A stretch of 54,501 nucleotides of DNA, taken from contig NZ_JAKRGC010000013.1 in assembly GCF_022347745.1 (NCBI RefSeq), positions 1-54,501 of the forward strand, in the 5' to 3' direction. Below the pieces are notes generated by a model. It saw nothing but the letters and a program-made list of their open reading frames with translations. It ran no database searches and was not told the origin of the DNA. Made by a program: the position numbers and the translations under genes. The first letter of the stretch is position 1. The number at the start of each line of letters is the position of its first letter. Shown here one piece after another: positions 33,172-41,057 of the stretch. This DNA comes from Streptomyces sp. OfavH-34-F (GTDB taxonomy: Bacteria > Actinomycetota > Actinomycetes > Streptomycetales > Streptomycetaceae).

Positions 33172-33969
33172 GTGAGCAGTAGCGAAAAGGACGTCCGGCT
33201 CTCCGTCGGCGACACAGAGTTGACCGTGAACCCCGTCAACGGCTGCCGGATCAGCAGCCTGCGGATCGGCGGTACCGAGCTGTTGCGGCAGGGGGAGCGG
33301 TACGGCTGCTTCCCGATGGTGCCGTGGTGCGGCCGGACCGCGAACGGGCGGTTCCGGGACGGCGGCGTCCTCCACCAGCTGCCGCTGAACGCCCCGCCGC
33401 ACGCGATCCACGGCACCGGACGCGACACGGCCTGGCACACCGCGCTGGCGAGCGGGACGCAGGCGTCGTTCTACTACGACCTGGCCGACCCCTGGCCGTA
33501 CCCGGGCCGGGTGACCCAGACCTTCGAGCTGGCCGAGGACTCCCTCACGCTCGCCTTCGGCATCGAGACGTACGGCGACTCCTTCCCGGCGCAGGCCGGC
33601 TGGCACCCGTGGTTCCGCCGCCGTCTGGACACCGGGGAAGAGGTCAGGATCGACTTCGACGCGGCCTGGCAGGAGGAGCGCGGCGAGGACCACCTGCCGA
33701 CCGGCCGCCGGATTCCGCCCCGGCCCGGACCGTGGGACGACTGCTTCGGGATGCCGGACGGTGTCGACGTCACCCTCACCTGGCCGCAGCGGCTGGAGCT
33801 GACCGTCAAGAGCCGCTCCGAGTGGGTGGTGATCTACGACGAGCAGGACGAGGCGGTCTGCGTGGAGCCGCAGTCCGGCCCGCCGAACGGGCTGAACACC
33901 GACCCCCGCTACGTCACCCCGATCGAGCCGCTGGAGATCGCCACCACGTGGAGCTGGCGCCGGCTCTGA
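33172..33969 (+). CDS. Aldose 1-epimerase family protein
   Basis: A 265-residue protein of the galactose-mutarotase superfamily. It contains MVPWCGRTANGRFR, NAPPHAIHGTGRD (His of the active site), AGWHPWFRR with the second His, and an acidic VCVEPQSGPPNGLN with the base Glu. All three residues needed for ring opening are present. The GTG start (33172) is 6 nt after TAGGGT, suggesting leaderless translation. The neighbours pyrE and fba are sugar- and nucleotide-related, but no operon joins them. Confidence 0.9.
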   Translation: MSSSEKDVRLSVGDTELTVNPVNGCRISSLRIGGTELLRQGERYGCFPMVPWCGRTANGRFRDGGVLHQLPLNAPPHAIHGTGRDTAWHTALASGTQASFYYDLADPWPYPGRVTQTFELAEDSLTLAFGIETYGDSFPAQAGWHPWFRRRLDTGEEVRIDFDAAWQEERGEDHLPTGRRIPPRPGPWDDCFGMPDGVDVTLTWPQRLELTVKSRSEWVVIYDEQDEAVCVEPQSGPPNGLNTDPRYVTPIEPLEIATTWSWRRL

Positions 33970-34037
33970 GCTGGAGCTGGTGCCGGCGCTGAGTACGGAC
34001 ACCGGCGGGCCGGAGGCGGCACCTTATCCTCGTAGCC

Positions 34038-34577
34038 ATGACTGACGTACGTGCTGAGCTGCTCCAGCAGATCAAGGACAAGGCCGTGGTCCACGGCAAG
34101 GTGACCCTCTCCTCCGGCCTGGAGGCCGACTGGTACATCGATCTGCGCCGCATCACGCTGGACGGCAAGGCCGCTCCGATGGTCGGTCAGGTCATGCTCG
34201 ACGCGACGGCGGAGCTGGACTACGACTGCGTGGGCGGTCTGACCCTCGGCGCCGACCCGGTCGCCCTGTCGATGCTGTACGCCTCCGCCGCCCGCGGCCA
34301 GGAGCTGGACGCCTTCGTCGTCCGCAAGGCGCAGAAGACCCATGGGATGCAGCGCCGCATCGAGGGCACGGACGTCAAGGGCCGGCGCTGCCTCGTGGTC
34401 GAGGACACCTCGACCACCGGCGGCTCGCCGCTGACGGCCGTCGAGGCGGTGCGCGAGGCCGGTGGCGAGGTGGTCGCGGTGGCCGTGATCGTGGAGCGCG
34501 GTGCCGCCCCCGCCATCGCCGAGGCGGGCCTCCCGTACATCCACGCCTACACCGTCCCGGATCTCGACCTGGGATGA
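34038..34577 (+). CDS. pyrE: Orotate phosphoribosyltransferase
   Basis: A 179-residue enzyme that makes OMP from orotate and PRPP in pyrimidine synthesis. The PRPP loop reads VVEDTSTTGGSPLTAVEAVR. The preceding strand (RRCLVVEDT), the flexible-loop lysine region (AFVVRKAQKTHGMQRRIEG) and the N-terminal SGLEADWYIDLRR are all in place. ATG 34038 is 7 nt after TATCCT, so the message is probably leaderless. It ends in a hairpin containing a parS palindrome. Confidence 0.95.
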   Translation: MTDVRAELLQQIKDKAVVHGKVTLSSGLEADWYIDLRRITLDGKAAPMVGQVMLDATAELDYDCVGGLTLGADPVALSMLYASAARGQELDAFVVRKAQKTHGMQRRIEGTDVKGRRCLVVEDTSTTGGSPLTAVEAVREAGGEVVAVAVIVERGAAPAIAEAGLPYIHAYTVPDLDLG

Positions 34578-34593
34578 CCTGCGGGTTTGCCCC

Positions 34594-34627
34594 GAGGCGG
34601 TCGGTTTCACGTGAAACCGGCCGCCTT
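34594..34627 (+). terminator. Terminator of pyrE (contains parS)
   Basis: Stem built from GGCGGTCGGTTTC and the matching GAAACCGGCCGCC, with one bulged position on each arm, followed by TTTGTC. Confidence 0.8.
34604..34617. promoter_or_regulatory. ParB binding site parS
   Basis: GTTTCACGTGAAAC, an exact 14-bp palindrome identical to the parS core of Streptomyces and Bacillus. ParB loads here and spreads; clusters of such sites surround oriC. Confidence 0.85.
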
Positions 34628-34777
34628 TGTCGTATGTCCGTGGGCGTGTGCCGCCCTCGCCGGGGGCACCGCCGGGTGGAGCCGGAAGCAGAGTCTGGGA
34701 AGATGGGGGCGACGATGACGTCGCCCCCAGGTCAGGGACCTAGCAACGCACACCCGCACATCCCAAGGAGCGGACAG

Positions 34778-35800
34778 ATGCCCATCGCAACCCCCGAGGC
34801 ATACGCCGAGATGCTCGACCGGGCGAAGGCAGGCAAGTTCGCCTACCCGGCCATCAACGTGACGTCGACCCAGACCCTGCACGCCGCCCTGCGCGGCTTC
34901 GCGGAGGCCGAGAGCGACGGCATCGTGCAGATCTCGACCGGCGGCGCGGAGTTCCTGGGCGGCCAGTACAACAAGGACATGGTCACGGGTGCCGTCGCCC
35001 TCGCCGAGTTCGCGCACATCGTCGCCGCCAAGTACGACGTCACCGTCGCGCTGCACACCGACCACTGCCCCAAGGACAAGCTGGACGGCTACGTCCGCCC
35101 GCTGCTCGACATCTCCGCCGAGCGCGTCGCCAAGGGCCTGAACCCGCTGTTCCAGTCGCACATGTGGGACGGTTCGGCCGAGACGCTGGCCGACAACCTG
35201 GCCATCGGCCAGGAGCTGCTGGCCAAGGCCGCCGCCGCCAAGATCATCCTTGAGGTCGAGATCACCCCGACCGGCGGCGAGGAGGACGGCGTCACCCACG
35301 AGATCAACGACGAGCTGTACACCACCGTCGACGACGCGCTGCGCACCGCCGAGGCGCTGGGCCTGGGCGAGAAGGGCCGCTACCTGCTGGCCGCCTCCTT
35401 CGGCAACGTCCACGGCGTCTACAAGCCGGGCAACGTCGTCCTGCGTCCGGAGCTCCTCAAGGACCTCCAGGAGGGCGTCGGCGCCAAGTACGGCAAGAGC
35501 TCCCCGTTCGACTTCGTCTTCCACGGCGGCTCCGGCTCCACCGCCGAGGAGATCACCACCGCGCTGGAGAACGGCGTCGTGAAGATGAACCTCGACACCG
35601 ACACCCAGTACGCCTTCACCCGCCCGATCGTGGACCACGTGTTCCGCAACTACGACGGCGTGCTGAAGGTCGACGGCGAGGTCGGCAACAAGAAGGTCTA
35701 CGACCCGCGCAGCTGGGGCAAGTCCGCCGAGGGCGGCATGGCCAAGCGGGTCACGGAGGCGTGCGCCAACCTGCGCTCCACCGGCACCAAGCTGAAGTAG
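34778..35800 (+). CDS. fba: Class II fructose-bisphosphate aldolase
   Basis: A 340-residue zinc enzyme that splits fructose-1,6-bisphosphate to DHAP and glyceraldehyde-3-phosphate. The Zn ligands are in HTDHCPKDKLDGY (His) and EVEITPTGGEED (Glu). The phosphate-binding FHGGSGSTAEEI and KMNLDTDTQYAF complete the site. It belongs to the long class II type used in glycolysis. ATG 34778 has AAGGAG 7 nt ahead. A strong hairpin ends it. Confidence 0.97.
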   Translation: MPIATPEAYAEMLDRAKAGKFAYPAINVTSTQTLHAALRGFAEAESDGIVQISTGGAEFLGGQYNKDMVTGAVALAEFAHIVAAKYDVTVALHTDHCPKDKLDGYVRPLLDISAERVAKGLNPLFQSHMWDGSAETLADNLAIGQELLAKAAAAKIILEVEITPTGGEEDGVTHEINDELYTTVDDALRTAEALGLGEKGRYLLAASFGNVHGVYKPGNVVLRPELLKDLQEGVGAKYGKSSPFDFVFHGGSGSTAEEITTALENGVVKMNLDTDTQYAFTRPIVDHVFRNYDGVLKVDGEVGNKKVYDPRSWGKSAEGGMAKRVTEACANLRSTGTKLK

Positions 35801-35817
35801 TTCCGTACGGATGTGTG

Positions 35818-35855
35818 GCGTGGGCCCGTCACCCCTCGGGGTGCCGGGCCCACGG
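35818..35855 (+). terminator. Terminator of fba
   Basis: Nested stems GTGGGCCCG/CGGGCCCAC and CACCCC/GGGGTG. Confidence 0.9.
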
Positions 35856-35893
35856 CATGCCCGGACGCGGTACGCCCGACCCGAGGGAGAGCT

Positions 35894-37063
35894 GTGAGCA
35901 CGTCCTACGACTTCGACACCGTGATCGACCGCCGGGGCACGTGGTGCGTCCAGTGGGACGGCGTCGCGGACCGCTTCGGGGTGGACGGGCTGCTGCCGTT
36001 CACCATCTCCGACATGGACTTCGCGACCGCCCCCGAGGTTCTGGCCGCCCTCCGGGCCCGGATCGACCACGGCGTCTTCGGCTACACGGACTGGCGCCTG
36101 GGCGACTTCCGGTCGGCCGTCGCGCACTGGTACGCGACCCGGTACGACACCGAGATCGACACCGGACGGCTGGTCTACGGGCCGTCCGTGCTCAGCCAGC
36201 TCTCCCAGCTGCTCCAGATGTGGACGGCCGAGGGGGACGGCGTGGTCGTGCACACCCCCACGTACGACGGGTTCCGCAAGGCGATCACGGGACTCGGGCG
36301 GGAGCTGCGCGGGGTGCCGCTGGGCGACACCGAGGCGCTGGAGCGGGAACTCGCCCGCCCGGACAGCACGGTCCTCGTGGTGTGCTCCCCGCACAACCCG
36401 TCCGGGAGGGTGTGGACGGAGGCGGAGCTGGCCGGCATGGCCGCGCTCGCCGCGCGCCACGGAGTCGCCGTGATCAGCGACGAGATCCACGCGGACTTCG
36501 TGCACGGCGGACGCCCGCACGTGCCGTGGACCAGGGTCGCCGGTGACGGCCGCTGGGCGCTTGTCACCTCGGCCTCGAAGTCGTTCAACTTCCCCGCCCT
36601 GACCGGCTCGTACGGGATCATCGGCCGGCCGGAGGACCGGACCGAGTACCTGCGCCGGATGGAGACGGCGGAGGGCCTCGCCTCTCCGGCGGTGCTCTCG
36701 CTGACCGCGCACATCGCCGCCTACCGGGAGGGCGGGCCCTGGCTGGACGCGGCACGCGCGTACGTCGCCGGGAACCTCGCCCTGGTCGCCGAGCGGCTGA
36801 ACGCCGCGTTCCCCGCCCTGGAGTGGGAGCCGCCGCAGGCCGGATACCTGGCCTGGATCGATCTGCGGCGTGCCGGCGTCCGCGACGACGAGGCGTTGCA
36901 ACGCGTGCTGATCGAGCGGGAACGCGTCGCCGTGATGCCCGGCAGCACCTACGGGGCGGACGGCTTCGTCCGGCTGAACGTGGGATGCCCGCGCGGCAAG
37001 GTGGAGGCGGGGCTCGCGGCGCTGATCCGGGGGGTGGAGGCGGTGGCCGGGCGGGGGGCTTGA
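35894..37063 (+). CDS. MalY/PatB-type PLP enzyme (cystathionine beta-lyase-like)
   Basis: A 389-residue fold-type I enzyme. PFTISDMDFATAPEV, VFGYTDWRLGDFRSAVAHW and SPHNPSGRVWTEAEL are signatures of the MalY/PatB group, which cleaves the C-S bond of cystathionine or similar amino acids and also acts as aminotransferase. The Schiff-base lysine lies in SASKSFNFPAL. The GTG start at 35894 has GAGGGAGA just before it. The chain is complete. In some members a regulatory role by binding a transcription factor is known; nothing suggests it here. Confidence 0.9.
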   Translation: MSTSYDFDTVIDRRGTWCVQWDGVADRFGVDGLLPFTISDMDFATAPEVLAALRARIDHGVFGYTDWRLGDFRSAVAHWYATRYDTEIDTGRLVYGPSVLSQLSQLLQMWTAEGDGVVVHTPTYDGFRKAITGLGRELRGVPLGDTEALERELARPDSTVLVVCSPHNPSGRVWTEAELAGMAALAARHGVAVISDEIHADFVHGGRPHVPWTRVAGDGRWALVTSASKSFNFPALTGSYGIIGRPEDRTEYLRRMETAEGLASPAVLSLTAHIAAYREGGPWLDAARAYVAGNLALVAERLNAAFPALEWEPPQAGYLAWIDLRRAGVRDDEALQRVLIERERVAVMPGSTYGADGFVRLNVGCPRGKVEAGLAALIRGVEAVAGRGA

Positions 37064-37093
37064 TGGGGCGGCCGGGCCAGGCACACTGGGAGC

Positions 37094-37507
37094 ATGTCGA
37101 TCCACGAGAACCTCCTCGGGGGCCCGCCCCCGACCCACCTGCCCGACGACCCGGAGCCGCGTGAGCTGCTCGCCGCCGGCACGGCGCCCGCCGACGTCGC
37201 CGCGAAGTACCCGACCTCCTCGCTGGCCTGGGCGCAGCTCGCCGACGAGGCGTTCGAGAGCGGCCGGGTCATCGAGTCGTACGCCTACGCCAGGACCGGC
37301 TACCACCGGGGCCTCGACGCGCTGCGCCGGTCCGGCTGGAAGGGCCACGGCCCAGTGCCGTTCGAGCACGAGCCGAACCGCGGCTTCCTGCGCGCCCTGC
37401 ACGCCCTGGCGCGGGCCGCGCAGGCCATCGGTGAGCAGGAGGAGTACGAGCGCTGCTCGACGTTCCTGCGCGACTCCTCGCCGACCGCTGCCGAAACCCT
37501 CGGCTAG
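37094..37507 (+). CDS. DUF3151 protein
   Basis: A 137-residue protein that begins MSIHENLLGGPPPTHLP and contains ADEAFESGRVIESYAYARTGYHRGLDALRR, the conserved core of DUF3151 in actinobacteria. The protein is helical and looks tetratricopeptide-like. No activity is known. ATG 37094 stands 6 nt after CACACT or 1-2 nt after GGGAG; a leaderless mRNA is the more likely case. It starts 30 bp after the aminotransferase. The hairpin at 37548 terminates it. Confidence 0.88.
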   Translation: MSIHENLLGGPPPTHLPDDPEPRELLAAGTAPADVAAKYPTSSLAWAQLADEAFESGRVIESYAYARTGYHRGLDALRRSGWKGHGPVPFEHEPNRGFLRALHALARAAQAIGEQEEYERCSTFLRDSSPTAAETLG

Positions 37508-37547
37508 AGACCGCTCCGAGGCGCCCTCGGCCGGCCCCTCGCGTACC

Positions 37548-37588
37548 GCAGGCCCCGCACCGCCGCAACCGCGGCCGCGGGGCCTGCG
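37548..37588 (+). terminator. Terminator after DUF3151 gene
   Basis: Arms CGCAGGCCCCGC and its complement. Confidence 0.8.
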
Positions 37589-37608
37589 TGCGCCCGGGGG
37601 GGCGGAGT

Positions 37609-37777
37609 CTAGGGCCTGTCCGGCGGATCATGGCCGGGGTCGCGACGCCTGGCACGGCACCTCGCCGCGTTGCCGAAACGCCCGGACAGCTCCGCTGTCA
37701 GGCCGCTCCGGCGCCTTGCGCTGCACCGCACCAGACGCCACGCCCTACCCGACCCTGATCCGCCGGACAGGCCCTAG
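37609..37777. mobile_element. MITE-like element with 22-bp perfect inverted ends
   Basis: A 169-bp block whose first 22 bp (CTAGGGCCTGTCCGGC then GGATCA) are exactly repeated, inverted, at the end (37756-37777). Its ends carry CTAG. No ORF is inside. I recall closely similar short elements across Streptomyces genomes. It lies 81 bp upstream of the kynA start. Confidence 0.7.
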
Positions 37778-37858
37778 GATGCGAACAGGGGACCGGGGCT
37801 CCACTTCCGCAGGGAAGGGGCGGACCGCTACCCGGAAGCTCGTGTCGAGGAGACAGCG

Positions 37859-38707
37859 ATGTCGACGATTCACCCCGACCCCGAAGCCACCGGTGCGGCG
37901 ACCCCGCACCTCGACTTCGAGGGCAAGACTCCGTACGAGGACTACGTCCAGGCGGATGTCCTGACCCACCTCCAGCACCTCCGCTCGGACGATCCCGGCG
38001 AGATGGTCTTCCTGGTCACCACCCAGGTCATGGAGCTGTGGTTCACCGTCATCGTCCATGAGTGGGAGACCGCCGCGCACGCGATGCGCGAGGACCGGCT
38101 GGATGTCGCGCAGGACGCCCTGAAGCGGTCCCTGCGCGAGTTGGAGGCCCTGAACGCCTCCTGGACGCCGCTCGCCCAGCTCACCCCCGCCCAGTTCAAC
38201 TCCTACCGGTCCTCGCTCGGCGAGGGTTCCGGTTTCCAGTCGGCGATGTACCGGCGGATGGAGTTCCTGCTCGGCGACAAGTCCGCGTCCATGCTGGTGC
38301 CGCACCGGGGCGCGCCCCGGGTCCACGCCGAGCTGGAGAAGGCACTCGCGGAGCCGAGCCTGTACGACGAGGCCCTGGCGCTGCTCGCCCGGCGCGGCCA
38401 CGCGATCCCGGAGGCCGTGCTCGGCCGGGACCTGACCCGGAAGTACGAGCCGTCGCCCGAGGTCGAGGCCGTGTGGGCGGAGATCTACGCCAACCCGGAC
38501 CAGAACGACGAGCTGGTCCGCCTCGGCGAGGTGCTGACCGATGTCGGCGAGCTGGTGTGGCGATGGCGCAACGACCACCTGCTCGCGACCCGGCGGGCCA
38601 TGGGCTCCAAGACCGGCACCGGCGGCTCGGCGGGCGTGGCCTGGCTGGAGAAGCGGGCCACGAAGAACGTGTTCCCCGAGCTGTGGACGGCCCGCAGCCA
38701 TGTCTGA
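37859..38707 (+). CDS. kynA: Tryptophan 2,3-dioxygenase
   Basis: A 282-residue heme enzyme that converts L-tryptophan to N-formylkynurenine. Recognisable blocks are YVQADVLTHLQHLRSDDPGE, VTTQVMELWFTVIVHEW (substrate-side His), FNSYRSSLGEGSGFQSAMYR and WRWRNDHLLATRRAMGSKTG, with the proximal heme His, and the threonine in GTGGSAGVAWL. ATG 37859 follows GAGGAG by 8 nt. The stop overlaps the kynU start by 8 bp, so the two are coupled. Its promoter has a MITE-like block close by. Confidence 0.97.
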   Translation: MSTIHPDPEATGAATPHLDFEGKTPYEDYVQADVLTHLQHLRSDDPGEMVFLVTTQVMELWFTVIVHEWETAAHAMREDRLDVAQDALKRSLRELEALNASWTPLAQLTPAQFNSYRSSLGEGSGFQSAMYRRMEFLLGDKSASMLVPHRGAPRVHAELEKALAEPSLYDEALALLARRGHAIPEAVLGRDLTRKYEPSPEVEAVWAEIYANPDQNDELVRLGEVLTDVGELVWRWRNDHLLATRRAMGSKTGTGGSAGVAWLEKRATKNVFPELWTARSHV

Positions 38708-39896
38708 CCTGCGAGAGCGCGCACTGGCGCTCGACACCGAGGACGCGCTGGCACCCCTGCGCGAACGGTTCACCCTCGATGACACCGTCTACCTGGACGG
38801 CAACTCGCTCGGCGCGCTGCCGCGCCACGTGCCCGCCCGGATGCAGGAGGTCCTCACCCGCGAGTGGGGCGAGCTGCGCATCCGGTCGTGGGACGAGAGC
38901 GGCTGGTGGACGGCGCCGGAGCGCGTCGGCGACCGCATCGCCCCGATCGTCGGGGCGGCGGCCGGGCAGATCGTCGTCGGGGACTCCACGAGCGTGAACG
39001 TCTTCAAGGCCCTCGTCGCCGCGACCCGGCTGGCGCCGGAGGGCCGCGACGAGATCCTGGTCGACGCGCGGACGTTCCCCACGGACGGCTACATCGCGGC
39101 CTCGGCCGCCCGGATGACCGGCCACCGCATCGTCCCGGTCGCCCCCGCCGACGTGCCGGACACGGTCGGTCCGCGGACCGCCGCCGTGCTGCTCAACCAC
39201 GTCGACTACCGCTCGGGCCGGCTGCACGACCTGCCGGGCCTCACGGCCGCGGTGCGGGGCGCGGGAGCGCTCGCCGTCTGGGACCTGTGCCACAGCGCGG
39301 GCGCGCTCCCCGTGGGCCTGGACGAGCACGGCGTGGACCTGGCGGTGGGCTGCACGTACAAGTACCTCAACGGCGGCCCCGGCTCGCCCGCGTACCTGTA
39401 CGTCGCCGAGCGCCATCAGGCGGCGTTCGACTCGCCACTGCCGGGGTGGACGTCGCACGCCGACCCGTTCGCGATGACGCCCGGCTACACCCCGGCCCCG
39501 GGCGCGGTCAGGGGCCGGGTCGGCACGCCGGACATCCTGTCCATGCTGGCCCTGGAGGCGTCGCTCGACGTGTGGGACGGGGTCCGGATCGACGCGGTCC
39601 GGGCCAAGTCCCTGGCGCTGACGGACTTCTTCCTGGAGTGCGTCGAGGCGTACGCCCCCGAGGGCCGGGTGACCTCGGTGACCCCGGCCGCCCACGCGGA
39701 ACGGGGCAGCCAGGTCGCGCTGCGGTGCGAGGACGCGGAGCCGGTGATGGCCGAGCTGATCGCGCGCGGCGTGGTCGGGGACCTGCGCCGCCCCGACGTG
39801 CTGCGGTTCGGTTTCACACCGCTGTACGTGGGGTTCGCGGACACGGAACGCGCGGCGCGGGTGCTCGCCGACGTTCTGGGCGCCGTGGCGGCGTAG
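38700..39896 (+). CDS. kynU: Kynureninase
   Basis: A 398-residue PLP enzyme that splits kynurenine to anthranilate and alanine. VYLDGNSLGALPRHVPA starts it; GDSTSVNVFKALVAAT binds the PLP phosphate; CTYKYLNGGPGSPAYLYVA has the Schiff-base lysine; GWTSHADPFAM is typical of the family. The ATG at 38700 overlaps the end of kynA. Together with the arylformamidase-like gene 180 bp downstream, the full path from tryptophan to anthranilate is present. Confidence 0.96.
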   Translation: MSDLRERALALDTEDALAPLRERFTLDDTVYLDGNSLGALPRHVPARMQEVLTREWGELRIRSWDESGWWTAPERVGDRIAPIVGAAAGQIVVGDSTSVNVFKALVAATRLAPEGRDEILVDARTFPTDGYIAASAARMTGHRIVPVAPADVPDTVGPRTAAVLLNHVDYRSGRLHDLPGLTAAVRGAGALAVWDLCHSAGALPVGLDEHGVDLAVGCTYKYLNGGPGSPAYLYVAERHQAAFDSPLPGWTSHADPFAMTPGYTPAPGAVRGRVGTPDILSMLALEASLDVWDGVRIDAVRAKSLALTDFFLECVEAYAPEGRVTSVTPAAHAERGSQVALRCEDAEPVMAELIARGVVGDLRRPDVLRFGFTPLYVGFADTERAARVLADVLGAVAA

Positions 39897-39906
39897 GCTG
39901 CCGCAT

Positions 39907-39942
39907 CCGTCCGGTGACCGGCTCGCCCCGGTCACCGGACGG
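39907..39942 (+). terminator. Terminator of kynA-kynU
   Basis: A 15-bp perfect stem with a 6-nt loop. Confidence 0.9.
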
Positions 39943-40075
39943 CGTCGTGCGGCGTTCTGCGCGGGCGTCGCCGGGTGCCGATTCCCGGTGCGTGCGGCCG
40001 TCCGCCGTACTGGTACCGTCCCCGCAGGTCAGGCCAGTTGGGCCGGGAACCCGGGCACAGGGAGGGTGGAGCAGG

Positions 40076-40951
40076 ATGTCGGATTCTGCCGCGCGCGAGC
40101 GGGACGCCGCCGAGACCGAATCGGCCTTCTCCCATCCGGCCGTCGCGCCCGACGCGTCCGCCGCCTACGGCCCCCATCCGGACCAGGTGATCGACTTCTA
40201 CGCCCCGCGCGGGGGCCGCACCGGCGTGCCCGTCGTGGTGGTGCTGCACGGCGGCGCGTGGCGGGCCCCGTACGACCGGGCGCACGTGTCGCCGTTCGCG
40301 GACTTCCTGGCCCGGCGCGGATTCGCCGTGGCCAGCGTCGAGTACCGGCGCGGCAGCGAACTTCCGCAGCAGCGGGGGACCGGTCCGGTCGCGGGCCGCT
40401 GGCCGGAGACCTTCGACGACGTGGCCGCCGCGATGGACGCGCTGCCGGCGCTGCTGGCGCGGGAGCTGCCGGCGGCGGACCCCCGCCGGACGGTCGTCAC
40501 CGGGCACTCCGCGGGCGGGCAACTGGCGCTGTGGGCCGCCGCCCGGCACGTGCTGCCGGAGGGATCGCCGTGGCGGCTGTCTGGGCCGCCCGCGCTGCGC
40601 GGGGTGGTGGCGCTTGCGCCGATCGCGGACTTCGCGTCGGCGGTCGCGCTCGACGTGTGCTCGGGTGCGGTCGGGCAGCTCCTCGGACCCGAGTCGGACT
40701 TCGCCGAGCGGAGCGCGTACGCCGACCCGGCGCGGCTGCTGCCCACCGGCATCGCGACCGTCGTCGTCCAGGGCACCACGGACCTGACGGTGCCGTCGGC
40801 CGTCTCCGAGGCGTTCGTGGACGCGGCGGCGAAGGAGGGCGAGACGGTGGGGCTGACGCTGCTGCCGGACGTCGGCCATTTCCCGCTCATCGACCCGGCC
40901 GCCGACGCGTGCGCCGTGGTCGCGGAGGAGATCGCCCAGCTCGCCTGGTAG
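40076..40951 (+). CDS. Alpha/beta hydrolase, probable kynurenine formamidase
   Basis: A 291-residue hydrolase. VVLHGGAWRAPYDR (oxyanion HGGxW), VTGHSAGGQLALWAA (nucleophile Ser), VQGTTDLTVPS (Asp) and LLPDVGHFPLID (His) make a full triad of the esterase/lipase and arylformamidase type. A hydrolase of formylkynurenine is the step missing between kynA and kynU, so its position argues for this role, although it is separated from kynU by a terminator and has its own ribosome site (GGAGGGTGGAGCAGG). A general carboxylesterase cannot be excluded. Confidence 0.85.
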   Translation: MSDSAARERDAAETESAFSHPAVAPDASAAYGPHPDQVIDFYAPRGGRTGVPVVVVLHGGAWRAPYDRAHVSPFADFLARRGFAVASVEYRRGSELPQQRGTGPVAGRWPETFDDVAAAMDALPALLARELPAADPRRTVVTGHSAGGQLALWAAARHVLPEGSPWRLSGPPALRGVVALAPIADFASAVALDVCSGAVGQLLGPESDFAERSAYADPARLLPTGIATVVVQGTTDLTVPSAVSEAFVDAAAKEGETVGLTLLPDVGHFPLIDPAADACAVVAEEIAQLAW

Positions 40952-41057
40952 GCGGGCAGGGGCCACTTGCGGCCCGCATGTAGTACTTGCGACGGATGCC
41001 CGGAAATCCGCATCGCTGCGGACGACCCCGTCCGGGGCCCCGCCTACCGTGGAACGC

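Noticed and set aside
34607..37402. A 931-codon open frame on the minus strand opposite fba and the MalY-type gene
   Set aside because: Antisense shadow of two well-identified enzymes, with no ribosome site or domain.
40975..41040. GATGC-N10-GCATC inverted repeat ahead of the histidine kinase as response-regulator site
   Set aside because: Five-base arms are too short to stand out in this genome and no second copy was found near the P450 promoter.
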